Source: JBECKQ01 sp040235375 (GTDB lineage: Bacteria > Planctomycetota > Phycisphaerae > UBA1845). From it: a stretch of DNA of 17,595 nucleotides. Positions 1 through 6,616 of this stretch are shown here, in pieces; positions within the stretch are counted from its first letter, which is position 1, and each line of letters starts with the position of its first letter. The notes beneath the pieces are model-generated. The model made no database searches and had not been told where the DNA came from. It was given only the letters and a program-made list of their open reading frames with translations. The stretch lies in assembly GCA_040235375.1 (NCBI GenBank), contig JBECKQ010000037.1, positions 1-17,595 of the forward strand. The letters run 5' to 3'. The position numbers and the translations under genes are program-made.

Positions 1-2
1 AT

Positions 3-248
3 CGCCGGGATGCCATCGGCGCGATTCTCATGAGCAGGGTCGAGGGTCCATTGCGGGATCGGGCGTTGCAGGCGGTCAACAACTGCCTTTCCGACGGCAG
101 GTATTCGCTGGACGCGTTCTACGAACTGGTCGGATCCAAGACGTGCGGCGACGACGAACTCCTCGGCCACGCTCGTCGGCTCCTTGGCGCCGTCGGGCCG
201 AACGACAAGCAGGTCCTCCAGGACTACATCGACATGTGCTCTTCTTGA
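3..248 (+). CDS. hypothetical protein, 5' end outside the window (partial)
   Basis: The reading frame is open from the first bases of the window (it reads RRDAIGAIL before the first ATG at 30) and ends at the TGA at 246-248. There is no Shine-Dalgarno-like sequence before ATG 30, so the gene probably starts upstream and only its C-terminal 81 residues are visible. The visible part is soluble, mixed alpha-helical and charged, with two cysteines (about C38 and C70 counted from ATG 30) and no recognisable motif. I do not recognise the family. It runs in the same direction as the next gene, 78 bases downstream, so the two may share a transcript. Codon usage is GC-rich in the third position like the neighbours, which supports real coding. 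Confidence 0.5.
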   Translation, partial: RRDAIGAILMSRVEGPLRDRALQAVNNCLSDGRYSLDAFYELVGSKTCGDDELLGHARRLLGAVGPNDKQVLQDYIDMCSS

Positions 249-274
249 ATCGGTCACGCTCGCGCGAAAGGACG

Positions 275-334
275 ATGAACACGTGTTTGCGGTCGAGTAA
301 AGGCGGTTCATGGGGCGGGGGCAGCTATGGCTGA
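275..334 (+). CDS. possible 19-codon small ORF or leader peptide overlapping the next gene
   Basis: An ATG at 275 is preceded by AAAGGA (267-272), a better ribosome site than those of its neighbours. The frame encodes 19 residues, rich in glycine and serine toward the C-terminus (ending GGGSYG), and stops at TGA 332-334. It overlaps the start of the next gene (ATG 327) by 8 bases, an arrangement compatible with translational coupling. This is inference from the ribosome site and the overlap only. A peptide this short cannot be told from chance by its sequence. Confidence 0.25.
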   Translation: MNTCLRSSKGGSWGGGSYG

Positions 335-698
335 GTCGGTGGATTACGATTTTAGTGTCACCTACGCTTCGCTGGCGATGCGGCTCTCCGATGTCTTCGC
401 CCAGCACCGCATGCCTTCAACGGATTTTGATCAACTGCTCGCGATCGCTGCCGAGCGGGAACTCCCGCTGCTGGCCCAATGGATTGACGGGGACCACGAC
501 GCGATCCACATCTACAAGGAGGATGCCGACGCGTTTACGAACGAGCTGCAAGCTGTGAGAAGTGCGACAGACAATCCCGACCTCCATCGCCACATTGACG
601 CTCTGCTTGACCTGACCGATCGCCTGGCCGCCATGCCTGCCGACAGCATTTCTTCACTCATGATCGAATCGGGGTTCATGTCCAGGCGGATGGGCTGA
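327..698 (+). CDS. hypothetical protein, 123 aa
   Basis: ATG 327 follows a purine-rich GGGGCGGGGG stretch that can serve as ribosome site. The predicted protein is acidic, soluble and largely helical, with no signal peptide, membrane segment or cysteine. The length and regular spacing of hydrophobic residues suggest a small helical bundle. I do not recognise the family and give no function. It sits downstream of another unknown gene in the same direction, and a hairpin at 750-780 follows it, so the two unknown genes may form one transcript ending before the oxidoreductase operon. Confidence 0.6.
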   Translation: MAESVDYDFSVTYASLAMRLSDVFAQHRMPSTDFDQLLAIAAERELPLLAQWIDGDHDAIHIYKEDADAFTNELQAVRSATDNPDLHRHIDALLDLTDRLAAMPADSISSLMIESGFMSRRMG

Positions 699-749
699 GG
701 CGTTCACTCGCGCATGTGGCTCCTGACGGCTCGAAGGGCTCGAACAGGC

Positions 750-780
750 AGGCGGCACGGCCCCCGAAGGATTGCCGCCT
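750..780 (+). terminator. hairpin after the 123-aa gene, possible terminator
   Basis: AGGCGGCA (750-757) is the exact reverse complement of TGCCGCCT (773-780), giving an 8-bp stem with a 15-base loop. It lies 52 bases after the stop at 698. It has no run of T, so it is at best a weak or U-less terminator. Confidence 0.35.
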
Positions 781-832
781 CCGCTCCCTTCCCGCTTCCG
801 CCACGCCGTGGAATTCAAGTGTTGTTTCAATT

Positions 833-867
833 CTTCGCATGGGCATTCGGGCACGGCTACTGCGAAG
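833..867. promoter_or_regulatory. inverted repeat, candidate upstream activator site for the sigma-54 promoter
   Basis: CTTCGCA (833-839) is the exact reverse complement of TGCGAAG (861-867), with a 21-base spacer. It lies about 70-105 bases upstream of the -24 element at 938-940, the distance range where enhancer-binding proteins usually bind sigma-54 promoters. A second, closer inverted repeat (CGGGC 904-908 / GCCCG 914-918) lies between it and the promoter. The regulatory role is inference. Confidence 0.25.
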
Positions 868-937
868 TTTTCCTCAGTTCTGACGCCCCGTAGCCCTTTC
901 AGCCGGGCCTATCGCCCGCATAGACTACACCTTTGGC

Positions 938-952
938 TGGCGCGGAACTTGC
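938..952 (+). promoter_or_regulatory. sigma-54 (-24/-12) promoter of the 2-oxoacid oxidoreductase operon
   Basis: The sequence TGGCGCGGAACTTGCA begins at 938. The known sigma-54 consensus is TGGCACG-N4-TTGCA. The invariant GG (939-940) and GC (951-952) are separated by exactly 10 bases, and only one consensus base differs (G for A at 942). Transcription would start near 964, leaving a leader of about 32 bases before the ATG at 996. No comparable sigma-70 promoter was seen just upstream. Confidence 0.75.
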
Positions 953-995
953 ATACACTTAAGTGGGCAACTCTTGGCTTTCGGAGCGCCGTAGT

Positions 996-1241
996 ATGGA
1001 TTTGTGCCACATTGACGAGGCCCGCTGCAAGGGCTGCGAACTCTGCGTCGTTTTCTGCCCCAAGGGCGCTTTGGCGATGGCCGAGCATCGCAACCCCTCC
1101 GGTTTCCATCCCGCGTACTTACAGCATCCCGAGCTCTGCACCGGGTGCGCCATGTGCGCCCAGATGTGTCCGGAAGCGGGGATCAACATCTACCGGAGGC
1201 AAAAACAGCGTGCAAGGCAAGAGGCAGCTAATCAAGGGTAA
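996..1241 (+). CDS. korD: 2-oxoacid:ferredoxin oxidoreductase, delta (2[4Fe-4S] ferredoxin) subunit
   Basis: An 82-residue ferredoxin with two complete CxxCxxCxxxCP motifs (CKGCELCVVFCP near residues 11-22 and CTGCAMCAQMCP near 48-59), the normal pattern for two [4Fe-4S] clusters. It would pass electrons from the catalytic subunits to external ferredoxin. ATG 996 is chosen over the in-frame GTG at 963 because GGAG (983-986) sits 9 bases before it and because the predicted sigma-54 transcript would start at about 964. The C-terminal 11 codons overlap the alpha-subunit start at 1210. It is the first gene of a delta-alpha-beta-gamma operon. The symbol follows the KorDABC convention; the VorA-type ferredoxin subunit of a branched-chain enzyme would look the same. 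Confidence 0.88.
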   Translation: MDLCHIDEARCKGCELCVVFCPKGALAMAEHRNPSGFHPAYLQHPELCTGCAMCAQMCPEAGINIYRRQKQRARQEAANQG

Positions 1242-2268
1242 CGAAGCGCTCGGCCTCGGCGCCATCGCCGGCGGCTGTGACTGCTTCTTCGGCTATCCCA
1301 TCACGCCCCAGAACGAAGTCCCCGAGCTTCTGTCCTGGGCCATGCCGAGATGGAACCGCGTCTTCCTCCAGGCCGAAAGCGAGGTCTCCTCGATCAACAT
1401 GATCTACGGCGCCGCCTCCGCCGGCATGCGCGCCATGACCTCCAGCAGCAGCCCGGGTATCAGCCTGATGATGGAGGGGCTCAGCTACATCGCTGGGGCG
1501 GAACTGCCCTGTCTGGTCGTCAACGTCATGCGCGGCGGCCCCGGCCTCGGCAGCATCACCCCCTCCCAGGGTGATTACTTTCAGGCCTGCAAGGGCGGCG
1601 GCCACGGCGATTATCACAACCTCGTCTTCGCCCCCTGGAACGTGCAGGAAATGTTCTCGTTTCCCGCCATGGCCTTCGACTTCGCCGACAAGTACCGCAA
1701 CCCGGCCATGATCCTCGCCGACGGCGTCCTCGGCCAGATGATGGAACCTGCCATCATCCCGGAGGACTTCCCGCCCATCGAGAAGCCGGCCAAGCCCTGG
1801 GCCACCAACGGCCGGAACGGCCGCAACTGCCAGAACGTCATCAACAGCCTGGTCATCGACCCCTACGAACTCAACGACCACTGCAAGAAGATCCAGGCGA
1901 AGTACAAGCAGGCCGCCAAGGAGTGCAAATGGGACACCCGCTACGTCGAGGACGCCGACGTCCTCGTCGTCGCCTACGGCATCGCCGCCCGCCTCGCCCT
2001 CAGCGGCTGCAAGCTTGCCCGCAAGAAAGGCGTCAAGGCGGGCCTCTTCCGGCCCATCACGCTGTTCCCCTATCCGAGTGAGCCGCTTCGCGACGTCGCC
2101 AAGGGCAAGGCCAGGATCCTCGTCGTCGAGCTCAGCTCCGGCCAGATGGTCGAGGACGTCCGCCTGGCCATGAACGGCGCCCTGCCCGTCGAGTTCTACG
2201 GTGAAATGGGCGGTGTCCTTCCCTCGCCAAGCGAGGTCCGTGACAAAATCATCGAGGTGTTGGGATGA
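1210..2268 (+). CDS. korA: 2-oxoacid:ferredoxin oxidoreductase, alpha subunit (KorA/VorB type)
   Basis: A 352-residue protein of the pyruvate:ferredoxin oxidoreductase alpha family (POR_N plus transketolase-C-like domain II). GYPITPQNE near residues 28-36 is the family signature in the pyrimidine-binding half of the thiamine diphosphate site. RGGPGLGS and the following TPSQGDY are also typical. With the beta subunit it decarboxylates a 2-oxoacid to the acyl-CoA and reduces ferredoxin. The GTG start at 1210 is chosen because GGAGG (1195-1199) lies 10 bases upstream and homology-like sequence begins right there (QLIKGNEA); the open frame upstream to 772 has no family character. The TGA overlaps the beta-subunit ATG (ATGA at 2265-2268). 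Substrate, 2-oxoglutarate versus branched-chain 2-oxoacids, cannot be decided from sequence by eye; the ~350-residue size suits VorB-like enzymes. Confidence 0.9.
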   Translation: MQGKRQLIKGNEALGLGAIAGGCDCFFGYPITPQNEVPELLSWAMPRWNRVFLQAESEVSSINMIYGAASAGMRAMTSSSSPGISLMMEGLSYIAGAELPCLVVNVMRGGPGLGSITPSQGDYFQACKGGGHGDYHNLVFAPWNVQEMFSFPAMAFDFADKYRNPAMILADGVLGQMMEPAIIPEDFPPIEKPAKPWATNGRNGRNCQNVINSLVIDPYELNDHCKKIQAKYKQAAKECKWDTRYVEDADVLVVAYGIAARLALSGCKLARKKGVKAGLFRPITLFPYPSEPLRDVAKGKARILVVELSSGQMVEDVRLAMNGALPVEFYGEMGGVLPSPSEVRDKIIEVLG

Positions 2269-3059
2269 TTACGCAAGCCACCGCGCAACCCGTTGTCGAA
2301 GAAGGATACGAGTGCACGTTCGATCGGCCGGAGTCGCTCAAGGACAAGCAGTTTCACTACTGCCCCGGCTGTTCGCACGGCATCTATCACCGCCTGATCG
2401 CCGAGATGGTCGATGAGTTCGGCCTGCTCGACCGCACCGTCGGCATCTGCCCGGTCGGCTGCTCGGTCTTCGCTTATCGCTACTTCGAGTTCGACATGAT
2501 CGAGGCGAGCCACGGCCGCGCTCCGGCCGTCGCCACCGGCGTCAAGCGCAACCGCCCCGACCTCTTCGTCTTCACGTATCAGGGCGACGGTGACCTCGCC
2601 GCCATCGGCACCGCCGAGATCATCCACGCCGCCGCCCGCGGTGAGCGGATGACCGTCTTCTTCGTCAACAACGGCATCTTCGGCATGACCGGCGGCCAGA
2701 TGGCCCCGACTTCGCTGCCCGGCCAGAAAACCACCACCAGCCCCGCAGGTCGCGATGTCGGCCGCACCGGCCAACCCCTCAAAATCTGCGAGCTTCTCTC
2801 CACGCTCGACGGCGTCGCCTACCTGGCCCGCGTGCCGCTGACCTCGCCGAAGAACATCAACGTCGCCCGCAGGTACATGCGCAACGCGATCCGCGCCCAG
2901 TTGGATGACGTTGGCTTTGCCTTGGTCGAGGCCTTGACGGCGTGCCCCGTCCAGTGGGGCATGACCCCCGTCAAGGCGGTCCAGTACATCGACAGCACCG
3001 TCGTCAACATGTTCCCGCCGGGCGAGATCGTCAACCGGCTGCCCGCAAAGAAGGACTGA
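2265..3059 (+). CDS. korB: 2-oxoacid:ferredoxin oxidoreductase, beta (thiamine diphosphate-binding) subunit
   Basis: A 264-residue catalytic subunit. CPGCSHG (residues 33-39) is the conserved N-terminal motif, GDGD (107-110) opens the thiamine diphosphate/Mg2+ motif, and VNNGIFGMTGGQ (134-145) closes it, all intact. The cysteines at 33 and 36, with further cysteines at 62 and 66, fit the [4Fe-4S]-binding pattern of beta subunits that lack a separate cluster domain. The start ATG overlaps the alpha stop by four bases, implying translational coupling, and its own stop overlaps the gamma start. Together with the neighbours this makes a complete four-subunit enzyme. Confidence 0.92.
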   Translation: MITQATAQPVVEEGYECTFDRPESLKDKQFHYCPGCSHGIYHRLIAEMVDEFGLLDRTVGICPVGCSVFAYRYFEFDMIEASHGRAPAVATGVKRNRPDLFVFTYQGDGDLAAIGTAEIIHAAARGERMTVFFVNNGIFGMTGGQMAPTSLPGQKTTTSPAGRDVGRTGQPLKICELLSTLDGVAYLARVPLTSPKNINVARRYMRNAIRAQLDDVGFALVEALTACPVQWGMTPVKAVQYIDSTVVNMFPPGEIVNRLPAKKD

Positions 3060-3619
3060 TGCCCATGCTCGAGGAATGCGTATTCGCGGGGTTCGGTGGC
3101 CAGGGCATTCTCATGCTCGGCAAGTTGCTCGCCCAGGCCGCCATGGACCAGGAGATGTACGCGTCGTGGCTGCCCTCCTACGGCCCGGAGATGCGCGGCG
3201 GAACCTGCAACTGCACCGTCGCCTTCAGCGATGACGAGATCGGCTCGCCGGTCGCCGCCACCTACGACGTGGTGATCGCCATGAACCAGCCCTCGCTCGA
3301 GAAGTTCGAGCCGATGGTCAAACCCGGCGGCACGCTTCTGGTGAACAGTTCCATCGTGCCGGTCAAGGCCAGCCGCTCGGATGTCGAGGTGCACTACGTG
3401 GCCTGCGATGACATTGCCGACGAGGTCGCCGGCTCAAACCGCAGTGCCAACGTCGTGGCACTCGGCGCTCTGCACGCCATTCGCAACCGGCTGAAGACCG
3501 AATCGTTCGAGTCCGCCATTCGCGAGTGTTTCCACTCCAAGGGCGACAAGGTCATTCAGCCGAACTTGAAGGCGTTCCGCGCCGGAGTGGAGGCCGCCGC
3601 CCAACCCGCCAAAGCCTGA
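3059..3619 (+). CDS. korC: 2-oxoacid:ferredoxin oxidoreductase, gamma subunit
   Basis: A 186-residue protein of the POR gamma family (PF01558 type). GFGGQG at residues 11-16 and SYGPEMRGG shortly after are the standard signatures. The start ATG 3059 overlaps the beta TGA (TGATG), with a GAAGGA ribosome site just before; a second ATG at 3065 would shorten it by two residues. In this enzyme class the gamma subunit completes the complex and helps CoA binding and inter-subunit contact. It is the last gene of the operon; a hairpin starts 11 bases after the stop. Nothing appears truncated. Confidence 0.92.
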   Translation: MPMLEECVFAGFGGQGILMLGKLLAQAAMDQEMYASWLPSYGPEMRGGTCNCTVAFSDDEIGSPVAATYDVVIAMNQPSLEKFEPMVKPGGTLLVNSSIVPVKASRSDVEVHYVACDDIADEVAGSNRSANVVALGALHAIRNRLKTESFESAIRECFHSKGDKVIQPNLKAFRAGVEAAAQPAKA

Positions 3620-3629
3620 CTCACGGTGC

Positions 3630-3653
3630 CGCTGCTGTTGAGCAATGGCAGCG
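3630..3653 (+). terminator. hairpin directly after the oxidoreductase operon
   Basis: CGCTGC (3630-3635) pairs with GCAGCG (3648-3653), and two inner G-U pairs and a TTG/CAA pairing can extend the stem inward. It begins 11 bases after the korC stop. No T-run follows, so it is a U-less terminator or an RNA-end stabiliser. Confidence 0.4.
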
Positions 3654-3790
3654 CCGACCGCCATCCACGGGGCAGATGCCACCTCACTTGAGCAGCGCCT
3701 GGATTTCGGTACCCTAAGCCATCCTGATGTCCGTGTGTCCCGAATCCGATCGGGACTGTTGAGCAGTGCGTCTGTCGACCGCCTTCCATG
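3635..3790. repeat. diverged direct repeat of 35 bases (two copies)
   Basis: Copy 1 spans 3635-3669 and copy 2 spans 3756-3790. They share CTGTTGAGCA at the start, CGACCGCC in the middle and TCCA near the end at identical spacing, about 26 of 35 positions by eye. Copy 1 overlaps the operon-end hairpin and copy 2 runs into the start codon of the protease gene. This may be an old local duplication or chance. Confidence 0.3.
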
Positions 3791-4546
3791 AGCCGTGACG
3801 ACACCTACATCGCCGACCCGAATGCGACTTGCTTTCGCGCCTGGCTGGACCGCGCCGTCAAGCAGCGGCCGGAACTGCCCTACATTGCCCCGTTCATGAC
3901 GTTCCTGCTGCTGATGGCCCTCGGCAGCTTCTTCGAAGGCCCGCAGCACGTGCCGTGGCTCTATGCCGTGCGGACATTCGGCTCGCTGGCCGTCGCGTTG
4001 GCCTTCTGGAGGTACTGGCCACGGCTCGGCCGGCCGCACGTAGCGCTGGCGATCGTCTTCGGCTTGGCCACGGCGTGGATGTGGGTGGCCGTCCACCACT
4101 GGCTGGCCGCGCAAAGCTGGTACCCATACACGCAGCTCATGGGCCGCGATGCCGTGCCGGAAAAGTTCTACAACCCGTTCGTTCAACTCGGAACCGGTCC
4201 CGCGCTTTGGGCGTTTCTTTTCATCCGGATCGGCGGTGCGGCGATCGTCGTGCCGATCATCGAGGAGATCTTCTGGCGCGGTTTTCTGCTGCGTCTCTTT
4301 GTCAATCACTGGGATTTCGAAAGCGTCCCCCTCGGCACGTACACGTTCCGCTCCTTCGTCATCGTCTCGCTGCTCTCGGCGTTGGAGCATCCCATGTGGG
4401 CGGTCGGCATCCTTTGCTGGGTCATCTACAACCTGCTTTTCTACTGGAAGAAAAGCCTCCTCTTCCTCATCGTCACGCACGGCGTCACGAATCTCGCCCT
4501 GTACGTCTACGTGGTACTGGCCAAGGACTGGGTCTTCTGGTCGTAA
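3788..4546 (+). CDS. CPBP-family (CAAX/Rce1-like) intramembrane glutamic protease, TIGR03008-like
   Basis: A 252-residue polytopic membrane protein with about six to seven hydrophobic segments. All three CPBP motifs are present: EEIFWR (E159, E160, R164), the second-motif histidine in ALEHPMW (H201), and HGVTN (H231, N235). These residues form the active site of Rce1-like proteases. Overall style matches the CAAX prenyl protease-related family TIGR03008, which elsewhere can be fused to or found near exosortases; no exosortase is visible here. Bacterial members process or degrade membrane-associated proteins, substrate unknown. No clear ribosome site precedes ATG 3788. It appears monocistronic, with a hairpin at 4568-4582. 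Confidence 0.82.
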   Translation: MSRDDTYIADPNATCFRAWLDRAVKQRPELPYIAPFMTFLLLMALGSFFEGPQHVPWLYAVRTFGSLAVALAFWRYWPRLGRPHVALAIVFGLATAWMWVAVHHWLAAQSWYPYTQLMGRDAVPEKFYNPFVQLGTGPALWAFLFIRIGGAAIVVPIIEEIFWRGFLLRLFVNHWDFESVPLGTYTFRSFVIVSLLSALEHPMWAVGILCWVIYNLLFYWKKSLLFLIVTHGVTNLALYVYVVLAKDWVFWS

Positions 4547-4567
4547 GGCCGCACGCACCAAGAGGCA

Positions 4568-4582
4568 CGGGCAGCCTGCCCG
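4568..4582 (+). terminator. short perfect hairpin after the CPBP protease gene
   Basis: CGGGCA (4568-4573), a 3-base loop and TGCCCG (4577-4582) make a perfect 6-bp GC-rich stem 21 bases after the stop. No T-run follows. It is likely the transcript end of the protease gene. Confidence 0.4.
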
Positions 4583-4639
4583 GGGCGATCACCAATATCC
4601 CGTCCGTTTGCACCGCAAGGCCGCGTCCGCGTTACATGC

Positions 4640-4675
4640 TGGTCAAAACCGACCTATGCGGCTCATAATAGGTCG
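4640..4675 (+). promoter_or_regulatory. candidate promoter overlapped by an 8-bp inverted repeat (possible operator)
   Basis: CGACCTAT (4650-4657) is the exact reverse complement of ATAGGTCG (4668-4675) with a 10-base spacer. A CATAAT -10-like hexamer (4664-4669) lies within it, and TGGTCA (4640-4645) stands 18 bases upstream as a partial -35 match. Since the symmetric arms cover the -10, binding of a dimeric regulator here would block transcription of the lipoprotein gene at 4737. The repeat is seen; the role is inferred. Confidence 0.35.
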
Positions 4676-4736
4676 CATGAGCAACACGGCGCGGCGTGCT
4701 GGTTCGAACCGCACCTGAAAATCGAGGACGACAGCC

Positions 4737-5483
4737 ATGAGATACGTTGCCGTTCTATTCGTTCTTCTGTTGGCCATCGTGGCGCCCGGCTGCGCGAGGC
4801 AGGTCAGGGTCGGCGTCACCACCTATCTGTCGCCGCAGGTGCCTTTCCCTCCGCCGTCGACGGCCACGACGATCGCGGTCGTCGTTGAAAGCAACACCGG
4901 TCAGCCTCTGCTCAATCAGGAGGTGCAACGGAAGATCGAGTATCTCGTTCGTCAGCACGGCTACGGCATCGGCGCGCTCGACGACACCGACTACATCCTG
5001 AGCGCGTATTTCGCCCTCGGCCCGGGAGTGACCGAAGTCGGCTCGATTCCCGTCTACCATCCCGGCGGCATCGGCGAGACCGGCTTCTACGCGGGCCGCG
5101 GCCGCTGGACGACGGGAACCATCTGGTATCCCGGTTACACGACGTATGAGCCGTACAGCTTCACGGTATACAGGCGGTATCTGGACGTGAACCTCTACGA
5201 ACAGGAGCGCTGGCGACGCTCGCAGGGCAAGAACCTCTCTGGCGCGGTCGCCTGGAGTGCGGCCGCGATCAGCCCCGGCAGGAGCTCCGACCTGCGCGGT
5301 ATCATCGCCTATCTGCTGGTCGCGACGTTCGCGGACTTTGGCAAGGACACCGGTCGGGAGGTGTGGACCACACTGTCGTCGGACAACAAACGCATCAAAG
5401 CGCTGCACGCGTCGCTACAGGAACGGTGGGCCACATCGCAACCTGCCGATCAAGGTGAGGAGTTGCCGGCGCCCAGGCATTGA
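4737..5483 (+). CDS. secreted lipoprotein, DUF4136-like
   Basis: A 248-residue protein with a short N-terminal hydrophobic stretch ending APGC, a lipobox-like site with Cys19 as the lipidated residue. The proline at -2 makes the lipobox slightly atypical. GAGGA (4724-4728) lies 8 bases before ATG. After the signal comes a proline-rich linker, then a beta-rich region with a segment reading like DUF4136-type lipoproteins (hydrophobic strand, then a helix, then HGYGI and a DTDYIL strand), then a tyrosine- and glycine-rich loop region around residues 100-150. Function is unknown; family assignment is by resemblance only. The last ~20 residues are polar and low in structure. It appears to be a single-gene unit with its own promoter region. 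Confidence 0.65.
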   Translation: MRYVAVLFVLLLAIVAPGCARQVRVGVTTYLSPQVPFPPPSTATTIAVVVESNTGQPLLNQEVQRKIEYLVRQHGYGIGALDDTDYILSAYFALGPGVTEVGSIPVYHPGGIGETGFYAGRGRWTTGTIWYPGYTTYEPYSFTVYRRYLDVNLYEQERWRRSQGKNLSGAVAWSAAAISPGRSSDLRGIIAYLLVATFADFGKDTGREVWTTLSSDNKRIKALHASLQERWATSQPADQGEELPAPRH

Positions 5484-5544
5484 ACAACGCGACTACTTCC
5501 GCGCCGACGGCGATGTGAGCGTTAAGGCCCGGATTTCACTTGAC

Positions 5545-5558
5545 GTTGCTGTTGCAAC
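5545..5558. terminator. small hairpin between convergent genes
   Basis: GTTGC (5545-5549), loop TGTT, GCAAC (5554-5558), followed by ATTTG. It lies between the lipoprotein gene (plus) and the ferredoxin gene (minus), which converge, so it could end either transcript. The 5-bp stem is weak support. Confidence 0.25.
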
Positions 5559-5636
5559 ATTTGCCTAGACGCGCGTCGTGATTGAAATGCTTCTCGCGCG
5601 CCACTGCGATCCATGCGGCAAAAGGCGCGATATCCT

Positions 5637-5891
5637 CTACAGCACCAGCCGCCGACGCGGTAGCTCGCCCCCCGGCCAGACCTGCTCGCCCGTCGCAATG
5701 TCCTTCAACATAATGGCTTGCATCCGGCAGCTCTGCGCCGCGGACAGGACGTCGCTCGGTGGATCGCCCGCCGGGTCCACGACAGACACCTTCAGTCCGG
5801 CATCCCGCCGAAACGTCTGCGGAGCCTGTTCGCAGCACCACCCGTCACCGACGCATGCCTCGGGATCGATATGAATCGTGTATCTCTGCAT
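5637..5891 (-). CDS. small single-cluster ferredoxin
   Basis: An 84-residue protein that resembles single-cluster ferredoxins with the line I-D-P-E-x-C near the N-terminus, C13-x5-C19-C20, EQAP, and a distal SC at residue 55. This spacing is like [3Fe-4S]/[4Fe-4S] ferredoxins (Fer4_15/Fer4_19 types), in which an aspartate or non-cysteine sits in the second position. The usual proline after the last cysteine is arginine here. ATG 5891 is chosen over the longer frame to 5924 because GGAGGT (complement of 5897-5902) is 5 bases upstream and the longer version would overlap the promoter -10. It acts as an electron carrier; the partner is unknown. It is divergent from the ferritin-like gene. Confidence 0.72.
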   Translation of the reverse strand: MQRYTIHIDPEACVGDGWCCEQAPQTFRRDAGLKVSVVDPAGDPPSDVLSAAQSCRMQAIMLKDIATGEQVWPGGELPRRRLVL

Positions 5892-5922
5892 TCCGCACCT
5901 CCGTAAGCCCGTGACCCACTCC

Positions 5923-5952
5923 ATTCTACACTGGGCAAGGTTGCCATATCAA
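5923..5952 (-). promoter_or_regulatory. sigma-70-like promoter of the small ferredoxin gene
   Basis: On the minus strand TTGATA (complement of 5947-5952) and TAGAAT (complement of 5923-5928) are separated by 18 bases. Each hexamer matches the consensus at five of six positions. Transcription would start near 5916, about 25 bases before the ATG at 5891. Confidence 0.5.
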
Positions 5953-6130
5953 AAAAAGCCTCGCGTTTCGGCCCAGCGGCGGAGAAAAGAAGGCGGTGCA
6001 GGCGTTTTTCAGCCATCAACGACCCGGGGCGCGTGCTGCTCCAGCCGGGCCCGGGAGCCTTGGCCCTGCGGCGGGCTATCATCCCGGTGAAGCCGGCGAC
6101 GAGCCTGCACAGAAGCAAGGGGGATCCGTG

Positions 6131-6610
6131 ATGAACACGCGACGGATGGCGATCTACTTCAACGATCACCTCTCGCTGATGGTCGGCGAGATTGAGCTGG
6201 CCAACCGCTGCCAGTCGAGCAACAAAGACACAGACCTGGCACTCTTTCTCTCGCGGCTGAAGAGCGACGTTATCGAGCAGAAGTCTGCGGTTCGCCGGTT
6301 GCTGTCGCGTATCGGCGCCGCCGAGGCGGCGCTCAAGAAAGGCGCCGCCTGGCTGGCCGAGAAACTCGGCCGATTGAAGCTGAACGATTCGATTCTCGAG
6401 TACTCCAATCTCAGCCGACTCGTGGAGCTTGAGGGCCTGTGTGCGCTCGCCCAGCAACGCGTGCTGTTCTGGGAAACGCTCGAGTCGCTCGGGGCACACG
6501 ATGCGCGCCTGATCGATATCGACGCGCGCAGCCTGGCGGCTCGGTCTCGCGCACATCTCGACGCCCTCGCGTCGCACCGCCGGCAAGCGGCGATCGACGC
6601 GTTCCGCTGA
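6131..6610 (+). CDS. ferritin-like four-helix-bundle protein, function unknown
   Basis: A 159-residue, almost entirely alpha-helical protein. ATG 6131 has AAGGGGGA (6117-6124) 6 bases upstream; the open frame to 5996 lacks a ribosome site. The helical pattern, the sequence GEIELANRC (E20, E22) in helix 1, VIEQKSAVR (E49) in helix 2 and VELEGLCALAQQ (E99, E101) in helix 3 recall small ferritin-like domain proteins found as hypotheticals in actinobacteria and other phyla. These glutamates and H13 or H149 are possible metal ligands, but this is inference. No signal peptide, so cytoplasmic. It is divergent from a ferredoxin gene and convergent with the GYD gene, which loosely suggests redox or metal handling. 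Confidence 0.6.
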   Translation: MNTRRMAIYFNDHLSLMVGEIELANRCQSSNKDTDLALFLSRLKSDVIEQKSAVRRLLSRIGAAEAALKKGAAWLAEKLGRLKLNDSILEYSNLSRLVELEGLCALAQQRVLFWETLESLGAHDARLIDIDARSLAARSRAHLDALASHRRQAAIDAFR

Positions 6611-6616
6611 AAACGC

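Noticed and set aside
772..1209. N-terminal extension of the korA frame to 772
   Set aside because: The extension crosses the sigma-54 promoter and the ferredoxin gene in another frame; GGAGG and GTG at 1210 give the family-size protein.
3434..4561. 375-codon open frame on the minus strand
   Set aside because: Antisense to korC and the CPBP protease; low-complexity charged translation, no start context, no family character.
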